A program made the translations under genes and the position numbers. Below the pieces are notes generated by a model. That model saw nothing but the letters and a program-made list of their open reading frames with translations. It had not been told where the DNA came from and did not search any database. Below, piece by piece: positions 1 to 14,122 of a stretch of DNA of 64,000 nucleotides. Each line of letters starts with the position of its first letter. The first letter of the stretch is position 1. The stretch covers positions 28,750,067 to 28,814,066 of the forward strand of contig CM060201.1 in NCBI GenBank assembly GCA_030562195.1, read 5' to 3'. The DNA comes from Nipponacmea schrenckii. Lineage: Eukaryota; Mollusca; Gastropoda; Lottiidae.

Positions 1-3000
1 ACATGGTAGACTGGCACATTCATTTATATCAAATTCACATCTAGTACCCGTATAACCTGGACTACAGTTACAGGTGAAGCCATTTTCACCGCTAATGCAT
101 GTGCCCTGCAACAAAAAAAAGTTTACATCTTGATCAAACATATCTAGTAAATGGCTATTTACCTTTCTAAATATCTGTCTATTGTGTTGGATAAGCAATA
201 GACTTTATTCATTTGTTCCAGGCACGTAGTCCGATTGTTCGGAGAGGCAAGTAGTATATGCGGAGGGGTATGGCCTTAGTTGAAGAAATGAAGATGATAG
301 GTTGTCGGAATACTTTTAAAAGGGGTAATCATTTTATTGTTTGGGAGGAACATTGCATTTTCATTTTCAAACTCGGCTTACTATTTAAAAAAATTGTTTT
401 CATAAATTCTCGTGCAAACTTACCGCCTTGGGTTAGTCAAAACTAATTACAAATTATGTATTATTATAGCCATAACAAGCAGAATAGTAAATTAGTAAGC
501 ATTGGTAATTTTTTTGTCAGTACTTAAAGCGACAATTTATGCCATTGCGTAAGAAGCTCAATTAAGCACGAAAATAAGGACTTTTTACGACATGCATAGT
601 AGGGCAGCGATATAGATTTATGTAATATAATCTAATATAATACATTTCTTGTTCATACACTATTACTATGGTTTATGCATAATATACCTTTGACCTAAAA
701 TTTACTAAAGCATAAAACCTCAAAAATAAAATAATCATATCGTCAGAGAAATATGCATACTACAATAAAATGTTGTAAAATGCATTATGGTTAAAAAGTG
801 CTATTTAAAAAGTAGGCTAATGATCACATAGGTCAAACATAAAATTTGAAATTTGGTCAGTAAGAGCTCTAATCATCATTAAATATACCTGCTACCATAA
901 ATATCATCCAGAAAACTAAGTAATTATCCTAAAGATCCATTTGATTATTGAAAAACGCTTAATAAATTGATTAAGAGTTTTTAAAAAATGACTTTATAGT
1001 TTTGCGAGTTTTCAAGATTTCAAGAGATTCTGTTACTTTATGACACCAGGTAAGTTTACTGATGAATATATACTCATATTCTTGAGAAGTAAAATTTCAT
1101 TTTCATGCTCAGACCTATTATCCCTTTAAAATAGAAAAATTCAAGAAGTATCAAACAATAAAAAAACACATTATTTATTTGATTTTTAAAATAAACTTGA
1201 TGACATGAGCAGATTATATCATTTGAGTAATTTAGGAAAAAGTCATAGCTTTAAAACCTTGTTTTGAAATTTTGATTTCAATTATGATTGTCATTTATAA
1301 TTTGCCAACCAATAATTCTGTCCAAATTAGTTTCAATCGATTTTCTGAAAATGGTAGAAGTCAAATTAAAACCTACCGAATTTATACAGGGATAGCTTTC
1401 ACATTCATCAATGTCCACGTCACATTGAGCACCGGTGAATCCAGGTTTACATTCACATGTATAGTTTCCATCCGAATCAACACATCTTCCACCATTGGTA
1501 CAAGGATTACTAGCACATTCATTGATTTCGCCATCACATACAACACCTAGACAAAATGATTGAAGGTTGTTACTCGCACGTAATTATGCTACAGGTTGAA
1601 TTTATTCTTAAATCTAAATTTACTTGCGAAAACTGGAGACAAACTGTTAGAGGATTGTTACTTGTATATATATGCGCTGTACTCGAAATTCTGGGATAAA
1701 TTTCCAAATTCACTTATGTCAAACTTTAGGTTGGTTTACATGTGTACGTACGCTTTTAGTGATATCGCATGCTAAAATGTTACAGCGGACGTGACTACAG
1801 ATTAATATCATTCGTCAAGACAATATTAGATAAGATGAGGTCCATTTGTAAACTCTGCAATCACTATTTGTTATATCTACTCATTTGTATAAAAAATAAT
1901 CACTGACGATTACCTGTTCGACCGGAAGGACATAAACATGTATAAAAGTTGATGCCATCTTTACATGTAGCACCTCCAAAACATCTGTGACCTAGACAAT
2001 CATCAATGTTAGTTAAACAATCATCCCCAGACCATCCTGAAAAAACAATCAAACTGAAACTGAGCTTCATGCATGCAATATTTCAAAGAAATCGGCGGCT
2101 AATAAATTGCACAAACTATTTAAGGTGTTCAATATTGGAATTGCTTTATTAGTCTAAGGTCGTAATTCATCTGACTTTATCCTGCCAAAACAATATAAGA
2201 TAAAATCAGAGCCAACACGAGTGTCCCTGGTAACTTTTTTCATGACAAAATTGTCAAAGTAATTAAACAACAGTTAAAATGCTTGTGATCGTTTACAAGG
2301 GCTTTGTTGGGTATCTCGTGGAATTTCCCACAAAAGCCACATAGTTTCGCATTGCAATTAAACAACACATTTCTTTCTGAGACCCCCCCCCCCCCAATAA
2401 GTCAATTTTAAACAGTTTGCATATAATTGTAAACATTTATTTTCTTCCGTGGATGGGAGTTCATTTATAAGGGACAATCAGCTATCGATTTTGTAAAGAT
2501 TTTTGGATATATTTACCTTGTATACAGAGTTTATTACCAGTAGCCGGTTCACAAAGGAAATGGCCAGTGTTATCGTCTTTAGCTTCACAAAATACATTAC
2601 AATCTTCACCGTAATAATTTATATCACAGTAAACTTTCAATTCAATGTTAAAACTGAAATCAACAAATAAGACATTAAATTTGTAACCACTTACACAGCT
2701 AAATAGCACAAACTAAATAAAAGAAATCATAAATACCGAATTTGTCCAATATTTTAAAATGAACATACGTAGCTTCATCCACGTTGAATACAATTGATGT
2801 ATTATCAATTCGACGAATTATACAGTTCACAGAGCAGTCAAATAGCGAATGATGACGAAAAATTACCGAGACCGTACTACAAAACAACCAAAAACCGAGT
2901 AACAACAAAGTCGGATTAAAGTTGTAGGCTCTTTAACGTTCACATAGCAAATGTGCAGACGAGTGTTTAGGAATGAAAAGGGACAAAAATCAACAGTGTA

Positions 3001-6000
3001 AGTCAAAATTGAAATATGTAAAATTACGCTAATTTAATCATAATACCACATTCTATATAAATGTAGACAGATTTCGGTGGAAAAGTTCTATACGTTAAGA
3101 AGTTAGAACGTTAAGTATATAATGCTCTTTCATACTCACTTAGTATTCCTGCCTCTTAAATCAAGTTTCTTAGACGGAGCATCAATTTCTCTAGTCATTT
3201 GATTAGTGTTATATTGATATTCAAAATGATCAATAAAACTGCTCTTTCCAACATCATCATCTAATACATCAATTTTTACTTTAACTACACCCTGGAATAA
3301 AAAAAAAACAACATTTTACACCCTTATTACACACTGTTTCAAAATTGTTTCTGCAAAAACATTTGAGTAACGCGATAATTCTTGTTTTATGTCTTTATTC
3401 TGATCACTTTGAATATTTTTTTTATCCTAAATGCTCAGTACGATGATTACTCGTTAATCATATGGTTCAGGATTTAATCCCGGTAAATGTCGAGATAAAC
3501 TTTAGGATATTTAAACCTAATTTGCTCTTGTCAAAGGTGAATGTCGAAGGAGCTGTCATGGAAAACGTCTAGTAGCTCAGGTGGGATAAAAAGTCACAGG
3601 CAGTGCACGTTAAAGATTCCTCGACAGTTGAACTCACAAAAAGAGTGTCTAATACCACTGCACTGTCAATATTTCCCTATGTGCACACTTCTTGTCGTGA
3701 CCCGCCTGCCTGTGTCCTATTAGGCGCAGAAGAGAAGGAAGTTATACTCTATTCATTTCATTTCATTTTCGGGAAATAATGGCAATATTAAGGTTCAAAC
3801 TTAAAAACTGATTTCAACAACATTATACTCACCGGCCACTGATTGAAGTTAAAACTTAAAGGATTCTTGGTAATTCCGATTCTATCATCAAATATTATAT
3901 CATTTGACTCTATTGGATCAGTTTCTTGACGTCCAAACTCACAAGATTCCATATCGCTGGATCTACAATGAAATTATGTTAATTCACAAGGCCTGTACAT
4001 AAACCACTATTTTCCTGCTATTCCAAATCTGGACGAGCCAGATCTATAGCTTTTTTGTATTAAAGGTGTCACAAAATACTGAACCAATACTAAAATACAA
4101 GAAATGTTAATTTCTTAGTCCCTTGTCCGACTGAAAATTTGTTACGGACCTCAAGTCTAATTTGACAGGGCATCAAGTTAAGCCATCCATAAACTCTTAC
4201 ATTGAATACAATTGCATTAAGTTAAAATGCTCTGTCAAGGAATCGCAATTTGCAACTTACAAGAAGTAGACCTGATTGTAGATCTGTAAATTAAGATATA
4301 ATATTTATCCAATTAATACACTTACTCTGTGACGTTTCCCAGGCACATAACAAATTTATGATCACATTTATTAGTATCACAATCAGAAGCTGAATAGAAC
4401 CACCCCCAACCTGCGGCATCACAACACGATCCATCATATTGTTTACCTTCTCTATTTTTAAATTTTACAAGTTTCGCTTCTACCTTCCCTGAAGCTGATA
4501 CGTATGGTAGAATCTGAAAGATATAAGATTTAAAGTTGATCCGTACGGTACAAAATATTTGATATAAAGGTACTTATATGGTGAGATCTGAAGAATAAGA
4601 CATAAAGCTTATTTGATATTAGATAAACAGGTAATTTTATGGAAGATCTAAAGTATAAGATATAAGATTAATTCTATCGTGAGATCTAAAGTATAAATAT
4701 AAGACATATTCTACCTTGAGATCTAAAGTATAAGATATAAGACATATTCTACCTTGAGATCTAAAGTATAAGATATAAGACATATTCTATCGTGAGATCT
4801 AAAGTATAAGATATAAGACATATTCTATCGTGGGGTATAAAGTATAAGATATAAGACATATTCTATCGTGAGGTATAAAGTATAAGATATAAGACATATT
4901 CTATCGTGAGATCTAAAGTATAAGATATAAGACATATTCTATCGTGAGATCTAAAGTATAAGATATAAGACATATTCTACCTTGAGATCTAAAGTATAAG
5001 ATATAAGACATATTCTATCGTGAGATCTAAAGTATAAGATATAAGACATATTCTACCTTGAGATCTAAAGTATAAGATATAAGACATATTCTACCGTGAG
5101 ATCTAAAGTATAAAATATAAGACATATTCTACCTTGAGATCTAAAGTATAAGGTTAAGACAATTCTATGTGAGACTAAAGTATAGGTATAAGACATATTC
5201 TATCGTGAGATCTAAAGTATAGAGGATATAAGACATATTCTATCGTGAGATCTAAAGTATAAGATATAAGACATATTCTATCGTGGCGTATAAAGTATAA
5301 AATATAAGACATATTCTAACGTGAGATTTAGAGTATAAGATATAATACATATTCTATTGTGAGATCTAAAGTATAAGATATAAGACATATTCTATCGTAA
5401 GAGCATAAGATATAACACTTATTCTATTGTGAGATCTAAAGTATAAGATATAAGACATATTCTATCGTGAAATCCGAAGTATAAGATATAAAGTTAATTC
5501 AATGGTGAGATCTGAAAAATTAGATTAATTCAATGGTGAGATCTGAAATATTTGGATATAAAGCGAATTCATTGGTGAGATCTGAAGTATTAAATTTAAA
5601 GCTAATTCTATGGTACAATCTGAAATATTAGATATAAAGCAAATTCTATGGTAAGATCTGAAATATTAGATATAAAGTGAATTTAAGATCTGAAGTATTA
5701 GATATAGATATTCAATGTAATCTAAAGTAGATATAAAGCTATTTCTATGGTGTGTAATCTGAAGTATTAATATAAAGAGATTTAAGTAGATCTGAAAAGT
5801 AGTATAAAGTAAATTTAATGTAAGATCTAAATAGTAATATAAGTAGATTTATGGAGATCTAAAGTAGATATAAGAAATTTAATGGTAAGATCTAAATATA
5901 GATATAAATAGATTTAATGGTAAGATCTGAAATAGTAGATATAAAGTAAATTTAATGGTAAGATCTGAAATAGTAGATATAAAGTAAATTTAATGGTAAG

Positions 6001-9000
6001 ATCTGAAGTATTAGATATAAAGCAAATTCTATGAGGAGATCTGAAGTATTAAATTTAAAGCTAATTCTATGGTGCAATCTGAAGTATTAGATATAAAGCT
6101 AATTCTATGGTTTAATCTGAAATATTACATATAAAGTAAATTTAATGGTAAGATCTGAAGTATTAGATATAAATCAAATTCTATGAGGAGATCTGAAGTA
6201 TTAAATAAGAAACAGTATAATAATTTTAGTATCATTACGGCCTGAATAGAAAGGGTAAAGTGTAGTGTTCAGTGCTGGATAAAAAGCATAGTATAATACT
6301 ATGCACGAAGCCAATCGTGTCCACATCGACCAGTGCCTGGTGTGTTTGCTTGTTTGTCCCATGGCCGCCTCTCTGTCTTCAAATCTCATAACATATTGAA
6401 CTTTTAAATATGAAACTAAATATTTTAAAATAATTTCTAAACAAACAAAAGCTGGGTGGGTAAAAAACAGGAAAGTCTTTGTGTAAACAGAATAATAGAA
6501 GTAATTCAATCTTTAATGAAATGGTTAAATTTTCAATTCCATTGACATAAAGTTTTAATCAAAATAATGTTTTCTTACATATTTCATAAATTATCAAGGC
6601 TGAAATTTTTGGTCACAAAAACATTTTCCACAATCATCACCAAATCCCTATATTTTGTTTGTCAATCCAAACTATATCATCAAGATAACAGGGGTTTAAT
6701 TTAGATGGTAACATTTGATTCGAAATTCTTCACAGCAATTTTAATTATAAATTCGTATCATTTAAAACTGTTTGATCAGGTCAATGACGTACTAAATTTT
6801 ATTTTTGTCTCAGATGGCTAAAGATAGTGTTCCTAATTAAGAAATAAGGGTTTATTACTGAACTTAATAACGTCTACGAGCTTCATATTCTTAAAAAAAA
6901 AGATTCTCATGGGATAGCATGAACGTTGATGGTAGCACATTGATGAGAAGGTACTGAAGTCAGGAAAAATAAACATGGAAATTAGGGAAAGGGGACGGGG
7001 AGGATAGGTGGAAGTAAGGGATGGGGGGAGGAATAAAAAGAAAGTTGAGAAGATAATTGAAAGTAAAATTCAATGGAACGAAGAAGCAAGGAAGAGGAAG
7101 ATTGGGAACGTAGATAGACAATGAAGTAGATATTTTTTTAAAGGAATGGAAAGATGTGAGGGCATGGGAGAAAGAGATTAAGATTAGCGGTTAGTTTTAT
7201 TACGAGGCAAAAGTAACTCTCTTATTTTGAAGAGTACATATTGTACGCCCATGCAGTATTTCGAATTACAATACTCTGAAGACTTAAGATGGGTCATTAG
7301 GACTAATTTCATTCTCGTCAGAGCGACTGATATATTTCCAACATTTTCATAACTAGCCTCAGTGGTTAAGAGATATAAAAAAAAATGCGAAGAATTACTT
7401 CCCTTGAAGTTAAATATATATATTATGACGTCTCAAAAAGTTTTTTTGGGATAAGCATTTTAACTATTGAATGTTGCCCAATTTTACTAGATTGTTAAAA
7501 ATTCGCATTTAATCTAATACAACTTGAAAATAAGTTTTAATTGACCTAACCATAAGAAATATTGAATTGCAATCTGCTTTTTTTTAATAGGTCGAAAAAC
7601 ATATTTGCTATAATTTATGAAAAAAATAAAAAAAAATATCACAATCTAACGAAATAAATATCTCTGAAATAATTTAGTGAAAAAACGAAAAAAATGAACC
7701 AAAAAAACACAAAAATCCTGCGGCGGTAAAGTATTTAATGCCAAATCTCTTTTTATGGCTTATGGAAGCTGTTTAGGTCATAATGTTTTACGTGGAGGTG
7801 TTAGATAACTACTTTGTTGATTTAAGCAAAATAGACGCCTAATTGTAGAGAATATGTCTCCTTATTGTAAAGGCTTCAACCAAAATAGTTTTTATGAGGC
7901 CCAACACCAGGTCTTATAGTACACTCTGGCTTAGAATAACACCTTTTAAACAAATTCAGTTTGATGAAGTTGATACATAACTGTAAACAGAATATTTTAA
8001 TGGTGGGGTGGGGTGTGTCTCATCAAGACAAATAACCAGACTTACCCTTCATCCCAAACGTTTCGGATGTATCACCTTTTTACCTGACAAGGTGGTCAAC
8101 TACGTCCGAAGAACTACCAAGTTGACAAGTTGATTAGTACATCAATCTTCAATAGAGCATAATTATTGTATATAGAATATTCAAAGTTATCGTGTTAACG
8201 ATTTGAATAGTGAGCATTTTCAGATTAGTTGTATGACCTACTTGTCACTCTACAGATCCTATGCACTCTTATAATGTTTTAGTGCGATCATTTAATATTA
8301 CAATAGATACACCCACCATTCCCAGTGTTAATATGACTAGAAGACAGTCTGTGGCTTTCTCAGTGCAAACATCTGGTTTCAACTTCCCGTATTATGGGTT
8401 ATAACAGACACCAAGTAGTATGAAATGCAAACTCCGTAATCTTGACAATGTGTTGTTGAAATAATAGATTTTTAATAAACGTATGTGCCCGTTTCACAAT
8501 AAGAACTATTCAATTGCGTCTTGTAACAAATTTCGTGGAAAGGGAACATGAATATCACGTCATGTTTTCTGTCTCTTCGGTGTTCCCTGTTTCTGTCCCA
8601 ATGGCGTTCCCTAGTTTTAACTATGGGTGAAAGAATGATTACGTGTGGAAAAAACAAATTATCATGTTACTTTAACATTGTTAACCCAAACACGTTGGAT
8701 GCTATTGGACTTATCTACCACTTTCTATCGATATCAGAATAATTATGATTATTACAGTTAAACGTAATGGAGGATTGCATTAGGAATCGGTGAAGCAACA
8801 TTTTATTTATTATTGCCATCTTGAAAAGGGGTATCAATGGCAGTTATGCAAATATACGAGGAGCAAAGCCATAACGATATAACTTTTTCAGGAGTTTTCA
8901 ATTGGAGTTATTAGTTTTCAAGATTAAAAAATATGTTTATCTTAAATAGAGATTTTCATATACAGTGGTACAAATCTGATCACATGCATTGTCTATTGGC

Positions 9001-12000
9001 GAGAAAGAAAGCAGAAAATTACATGTTCGTATCTAAGTTAATATGCCGTGCGTCTTTAAAATGGTGTTTTACAATACAAAAATGTATGCGTCATATTTTA
9101 TAGGATGTCCCACCCATTCGGATTACAACAATTTATATACCCACTTGGTTCTGAAGATGGTTTTTCCTAATTTGTGGTTTCCTATCTTGTCAAGACACAT
9201 TCTCAAATATAACAGTGTCAGCATTACACAGTAGTATGCGTGATTGTAGACAGACTTAGTTCTAAAGTCGCATAAAAAGGGAGTTGGGGTATGTCTCGGG
9301 CACAACATTAAAAAAGAAATATTGCTATGATGTTATAATATAAAAATGATATTCTTTCAAATATCGGAAGCACTTAATCAGAAACAATAGCCCTTGTTAG
9401 GATGGTTATAAAAAAAATCGGTACCTCCAAATCCAACGTTCCGAAACCGCCAAGGTTTTGTTCCTATTTATTTTTGCAGCATTGTTTTTGTTAGGTAAGC
9501 CGAGGTATAAACGGACCCTTCCGTTAAAAGGGAAAGGGGTGTGGAATTGAAAATATCAACACCAATTACACACTGGCAAGATGCCTCGTGAACAATTTCA
9601 AACAAATAAGTTCAAGATTAAAATATATGCTGTTTTAAAAAGTGACAGTTTTCCAATTCCTATAAATTATAACGTTTATTGGCGAAGTATTGGCCACAAA
9701 ATAACATAAACTCACAAGAGTTATCATTTCAAACATTAGAATTAAGTTAATGGAATCAATATGCAACTCCGTTTTAATTTAAGTTCAAACAATGGTACAG
9801 ATATGAAACAGATTCAGACCCTTTATCCCAATTTCTCAATAAAATATTTGTTCCACCGTAAGCCTGTACATCTGGGAGAATCAATCCCTCCCTTCCCCAA
9901 AATCCAACCTCCATCTGTGATCTAAGGCGTCTTTTTCTATAAACCGATTTCAATTTCATTTGAAGCAAATCACGGCATGACCTTAAAAGAGTCTAAAAAC
10001 TTAAATGGCCACTGGAACAACAAAAGGTTTTAAGTTGATCGACCTTTAGACTTTTTAAATGTGTGATACTTGAAATTGTTGCCTTATTAAATATTATTTT
10101 ACTACCAAAAACTTGACCTAATTCTTTAAGAGCTTCTAATTAAAAATTTGACCCAGTAAATTCTTAATTTAATAGATCATGCATAATTAAACATTACTTT
10201 AAATTAACCATAGCTAAAATGTATCCTTCTCTAAAACAATTTGTATCTACTTTGCAAAATAGGCAATTTTACCTTCGACAAAACTTTGTCATAATCAAAG
10301 CCAATGTTAGTAACTCTTCGCTGCTCATAACATGTATCCTAATATTTATGAAACTTCAAACACTTGAAGTTAATCACTAATTCATTTTTCGAAAAACAAA
10401 AGACAGTAATGAAATAAGGGTCGCAACTCATGTCTTCAAGACTTGGTCTGTTCATCAACCAGTGAGATAGATCGACTATTGGAAATTTAGCGATTTATAA
10501 CCACAAACTTATTCATGAGCAAAACTTCGTGTCTCGTCGTTGAGCAAGGAACATTCTTTCTACGTACCAAAGAGTTCCATGGTTTGGAGAAAAATAATGT
10601 TCTCTAATGACAAGGGCCAGATCGCTTTATGCACATAATAGTATCGCTAGATATCGTACCCTACATAACTAGAATAAGCGCATAAACTGAAGTATTGAAA
10701 CTGCACTTTACTGAACTAATGGAACTTGGGTCATTCTGTTGTATCAATTATTGTGCATATATATACATTAACAAGGTATTGCTAAATGTTTTTATAAAAA
10801 AGATGTAGAAAAGCCAAGTAGTATATGATATTGATAACGAATAACAGGTTGTATATATTATATATAAATAACATCTACGAAAAATATGGCGACCAGTAGA
10901 GCCGAGTATTGTGATGCCAATAAATGAGATGTTTCCGGTGTTTCTCTCTGTTTCACGGAAGCTAGATTGGCCAGTTGCTCTCTATGGGAGGCGGTAAGAG
11001 ATATCGCATTTCGGACATGGTCATTGAGACTGACCAAAGTGACTTACTGGTTAAATACTAATGAGGTCAACATGTTTTGGCCACATTCTGGACTTTATAT
11101 ACGTAGTTTATCACAATAATATAAATATTTCACTAATTCCCACCTGACCAATCCTGTAATCGCAAGGCGGCTTTTGATAACGTGTACAAAACTCTTCTAG
11201 AAAAATACAATTTCAGTTTATGTTTTGCTAAAATATATAGTAGCCACGTCGGTGTCCATCAAATAATTAACACAATATTTATGATTGAAATTTTATCTTG
11301 GAAGCTTTTCAGAAAAGTAGCTACGGTTTATCGATAAATATGCAGAATATTTATGATTGAAATGTGAATTAAATATCTATTTCCAATTCATTTAATGACA
11401 CCAATAATTTATAGTCATAGTTAATCTTTGCCATTGAAAGACTGCAGTCTGAATGAGCAATAAACTTCAATTGTGGTTTATACACGAATTTCAGTACACA
11501 TTTCTAGATCCACTTAGCTGCAAATTAGAACAGAATCGTCGAGTTTGGTGCAATACTGTTATAACAATGTCCTGAAACCCTCTATAGAATTTCTACGCAT
11601 GAATATTTACGTACTACTTATATGGCAAATTCAGTAATTTCCATAGACGATGTTTTGCAGTGGAAATACTTTATATACATATAAAAGTGAACTTTATAAT
11701 ACCTTTAAGTATGCATCTATTCAAATATGACCTATGTCAAGAAACATGTAAAATATGTTATGAATTATCTTGAGCTACTTTAAGAAACTATACTAAATAT
11801 TATGTAATATATGACTTTAAGAAAGTGACAAAAATACGACTGTAAATGTAAACCATAAGTTACTAGTGACTAGCACAATTTTAAAGTGGAGCTGCCTTTT
11901 ACGATATTGCAAGCTTCATAGTCAGAAATCTGGTCTAGTTTGAGATTAAAGGCGTAATTTTCGGCTATTTGCATAACTTGATATAAAAAAAAGTATAACA

Positions 12001-14122
12001 ATGTGCCCCCCAGTTATTTCCATAAAAGTTTAATAGCAAATCCTGAATTTGGGCACATATAAACTCTCACGTTGGATTTTGAAGAGAGTGCCATACGACA
12101 CTCACCATCCATGCACGGCAAATGGAGAAACCCAACGAAAAAAGTCAGAAAACGAAGTATTTAGTTCTACATTTTAAACAAATTTAACAAACTGGTGTTG
12201 TACAATTGAGTTGTGTCGAGTTACGATTTTTACATATTAAAAAGTGGATGGAAGAGTAAATAAATACATAGTTTGTTTACTTCATTTTTATCAATATTAA
12301 GTATTTCTCAATAATAACTTTGGACGTTAATTCAATTCAGATTCTCTATCTAACGCCATAAAATAAAGAGGTTTCTGATTATGAAGGCCTTTTAATACAG
12401 ACGTCAGAAACAGCAAATGTAAGACACATGGAACAAGGCGGTAACGTCTGGATATAGTCGGCGACAATACCAGTAGCCACCTGTCCTAAACATGCATCGG
12501 GAGCCGAGATGACTCACTTAGTCAAGACTTGAGAGACAGTGTACGGTGCTCGCTCGTCCGGTCAGGAATTATCGATCCAGTTTTTCGTGTATTCGCTTCT
12601 ACTATTTGCTACTGTATCAATATCTCGGACCTCGTCTATTCTCATCTGTTAATCCTTCAGTAAGGATATGGACCCTGCCTAGATTGGGATTATGATATAT
12701 AATCCTACTTGTCTTGTTAGTGCCGTATGTATAAGCATCAATTGTCTCCAATATATGTGTGTTGTACACACAGCCTGTAGCTCATGGGTCTTCTTTTTTT
12801 GTCTTACCCAAAGGACTGTACGCTATTCACCCTTCCAAATATCCTTACCCTACATATGTCCATATACTGTGTTTCACACGAAATCTAACCTGAAAACTGT
12901 ACTTAAAACTGATTTGTATATAAGACATGCCTCCAGAGATTGAGTTTTCTTTTAAACATTTGTTTATGTAACCACTGTATTTTTTGCACTTTCGGTTTAC
13001 TTAAACAGCAAATACGAAGTTCTTTGATAAAGAATATAAATCGAAACATCTTGACACATATTAAACAGTCAAGTGTGTCATATTGTTTAGTGCTGCAGGA
13101 GCATATGCGGTCCAAGAATAACTCATTGATCTGAGAGATGCAATGGTTGATCCTGTTTAGGAGGCACTTCCTCATACTGCACCCAGCTTTAAAATGCATT
13201 GGTTTACTGTGCCTACAACACCTACCAATCTATGGTTTTCTGCTGTCTATAGTTTAAGACTACTGCAAGTCGAACCACTAACATAAGTTTCATATAATAT
13301 AAACATGAAGGTAAATTTGCAAAAGAAGGCAGCAATTCATAAAACAGGGTAATTATCGTGTATGTGGAAAAGAGACTTGCTGAAAATGATGGAAAGCATG
13401 ATTTTGATACGAGATCCCGTTGATGTGGGTATATATAAAACATTGGATAGAAAATTTTAAAAAATGTTATAAGCTTGATTGGCAGCAAAACCCTCAACAT
13501 ATCCACAATACATAAGTGGTGTAAAGTACAATACCATTACAGTTATTCTGTATTCTACAAACAATTTTGATCATTACAACTTCGAATATTTTATAGTACA
13601 TTTATTTTTATATAGTATAATATGCTTCATAAAATTAAATATAGTTTGTACAACTGACGTCCGGCTTGTTACATGGAACACATTAATAGTACTATGTCTG
13701 GACAAAATTGTGGAACAACACGGGAACCAAAATAGAATTTGAGACTTTTGATATCCTGTTTACTTTGTATGTATACCATTGGAAAAAAGAACCCATAAAA
13801 GCGGGTTGTAAAATCAAAGAAGTAGGCCTATGTCGTAAGTTGAATTGACATATAAACCTCAAACCGGCTGCATCACCACCCTTGACATAACGACAATTCA
13901 CAAATCGTGTGTTATACTATTCAAGTAGATTAAGAACGTTATTATGCAGCAATTATAAATTTATTTGATAAATACAACTCTAATGTCCTATTTATACATG
14001 CGTTATGTTTGCACAGTTCCATATCCGGATGAAATTGCTGAGTAAAAAGCGACCGCGGATATAATTTTAAATTTACACGTACTCACCTGCACAAAGACTG
14101 CGATAGTCCATAAAAACCACAT
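1..14122 (-). CDS. DSL-family Notch ligand (Delta/Jagged-like), nine exons, 3' end outside window
   Basis: A secreted or membrane ligand expected to bind Notch receptors on neighbouring cells. Coding exons on the minus strand: 14087-14122, 4326-4513, 3833-3962, 3140-3291, 2769-2876, 2517-2653, 1914-2036, 1377-1546 and 1-105. All join in phase at GT-AG sites, giving 383 residues to the window edge. In order: a signal peptide starting [11 protein letters not shown]; an MNNL domain with a CC pair and FNFNQWPG followed by VKIDVLDDD; a DSL domain near residues 212-255 ([28 protein letters not shown]); then calcium-binding-type EGF repeats with linkers DIDEC and DINEC. The DSL signature and the tryptophan after it are strong family marks. 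The transmembrane and cytoplasmic parts lie beyond base 1, so Delta cannot be told from Jagged/Serrate. No stop or frameshift is visible. Confidence 0.93.
815..1130. repeat. Dispersed repeat, copy 1 (intron 8 of the DSL gene)
   Basis: This stretch matches 15560-15800 in the same order: AAGAGCTCT, AAATATACCTGCT, CCATAAATA, ACTTTATGACACC, GAATATATA and ATCCCTTTAA. The copies are diverged, with small indels. No coding potential is seen; an old MITE or SINE is likely. It is intronic and has no evident effect on splicing. Confidence 0.6.
3541..3770 (-). repeat. Short interspersed repeat with GAAATGAAATG end (copy 1)
   Basis: Read on the minus strand it opens with repeated GAAATGAAAT, then CTTCTCTTCTGCGCC. 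Similar openings occur at about 15359 and 38227 on the plus strand. It sits in the DSL-gene intron between 3292 and 3832. An open frame on the plus strand here has no recognisable domain and is treated as chance. Confidence 0.45.
4514..6205. repeat. 38-bp AT-rich minisatellite in intron 1 of the DSL gene
   Basis: About 40 tandem copies of a roughly 38-bp unit built on AGATCTAAAGTATAAGATAT, AAGACATATTCTATCGTG. Copies at 4680-5400 are regular; 5500-6200 holds a diverged form reading GATCTGAAGTATTAGATAT, AAAGCTAATTCTATGGT. The first unit is continuous with the exon-2 splice acceptor at 4513/4514: exon end plus intron start reads TATGGTAGAATCTGAAAGAT and matches the unit. There are no unique spacers, so it is not a CRISPR array. 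Confidence 0.93.
6206..14086. other. Rest of the 9.6-kb first intron of the DSL gene
   Basis: No convincing exon, RNA gene or complete element was found. A purine-rich stretch (about 6960-7190) carries G runs. The open frames here are short, overlap in both directions and lack domains. A first intron of this size may carry enhancers, but nothing in the sequence identifies one. Confidence 0.5.
14087..14122 (-). CDS. Coding exon 1 of the DSL ligand (signal peptide)
   Basis: This 36-base exon encodes [12 protein letters not shown] and ends at a strong GTGAGT donor (14081-14086). Joined in phase 0 to the exon at 4326-4513 it completes a hydrophobic leader, [12 protein letters not shown] plus ILPYVSASG, just before the MNNL domain. 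The assignment rests on the in-frame ATG, the donor, the phase match and a leader appearing exactly where the family needs one. A transcript would confirm it, since the exon is 9.6 kb from the next. Confidence 0.8.

Noticed and set aside
3541..3723. 60-codon plus-strand ORF in a DSL-gene intron
   Set aside because: Falls inside a dispersed repeat and has no domain.
4560..6200. Regular short repeats that might suggest a CRISPR array
   Set aside because: Units are directly adjacent with no unique spacers, strongly AT-rich and inside an intron of a eukaryotic gene.
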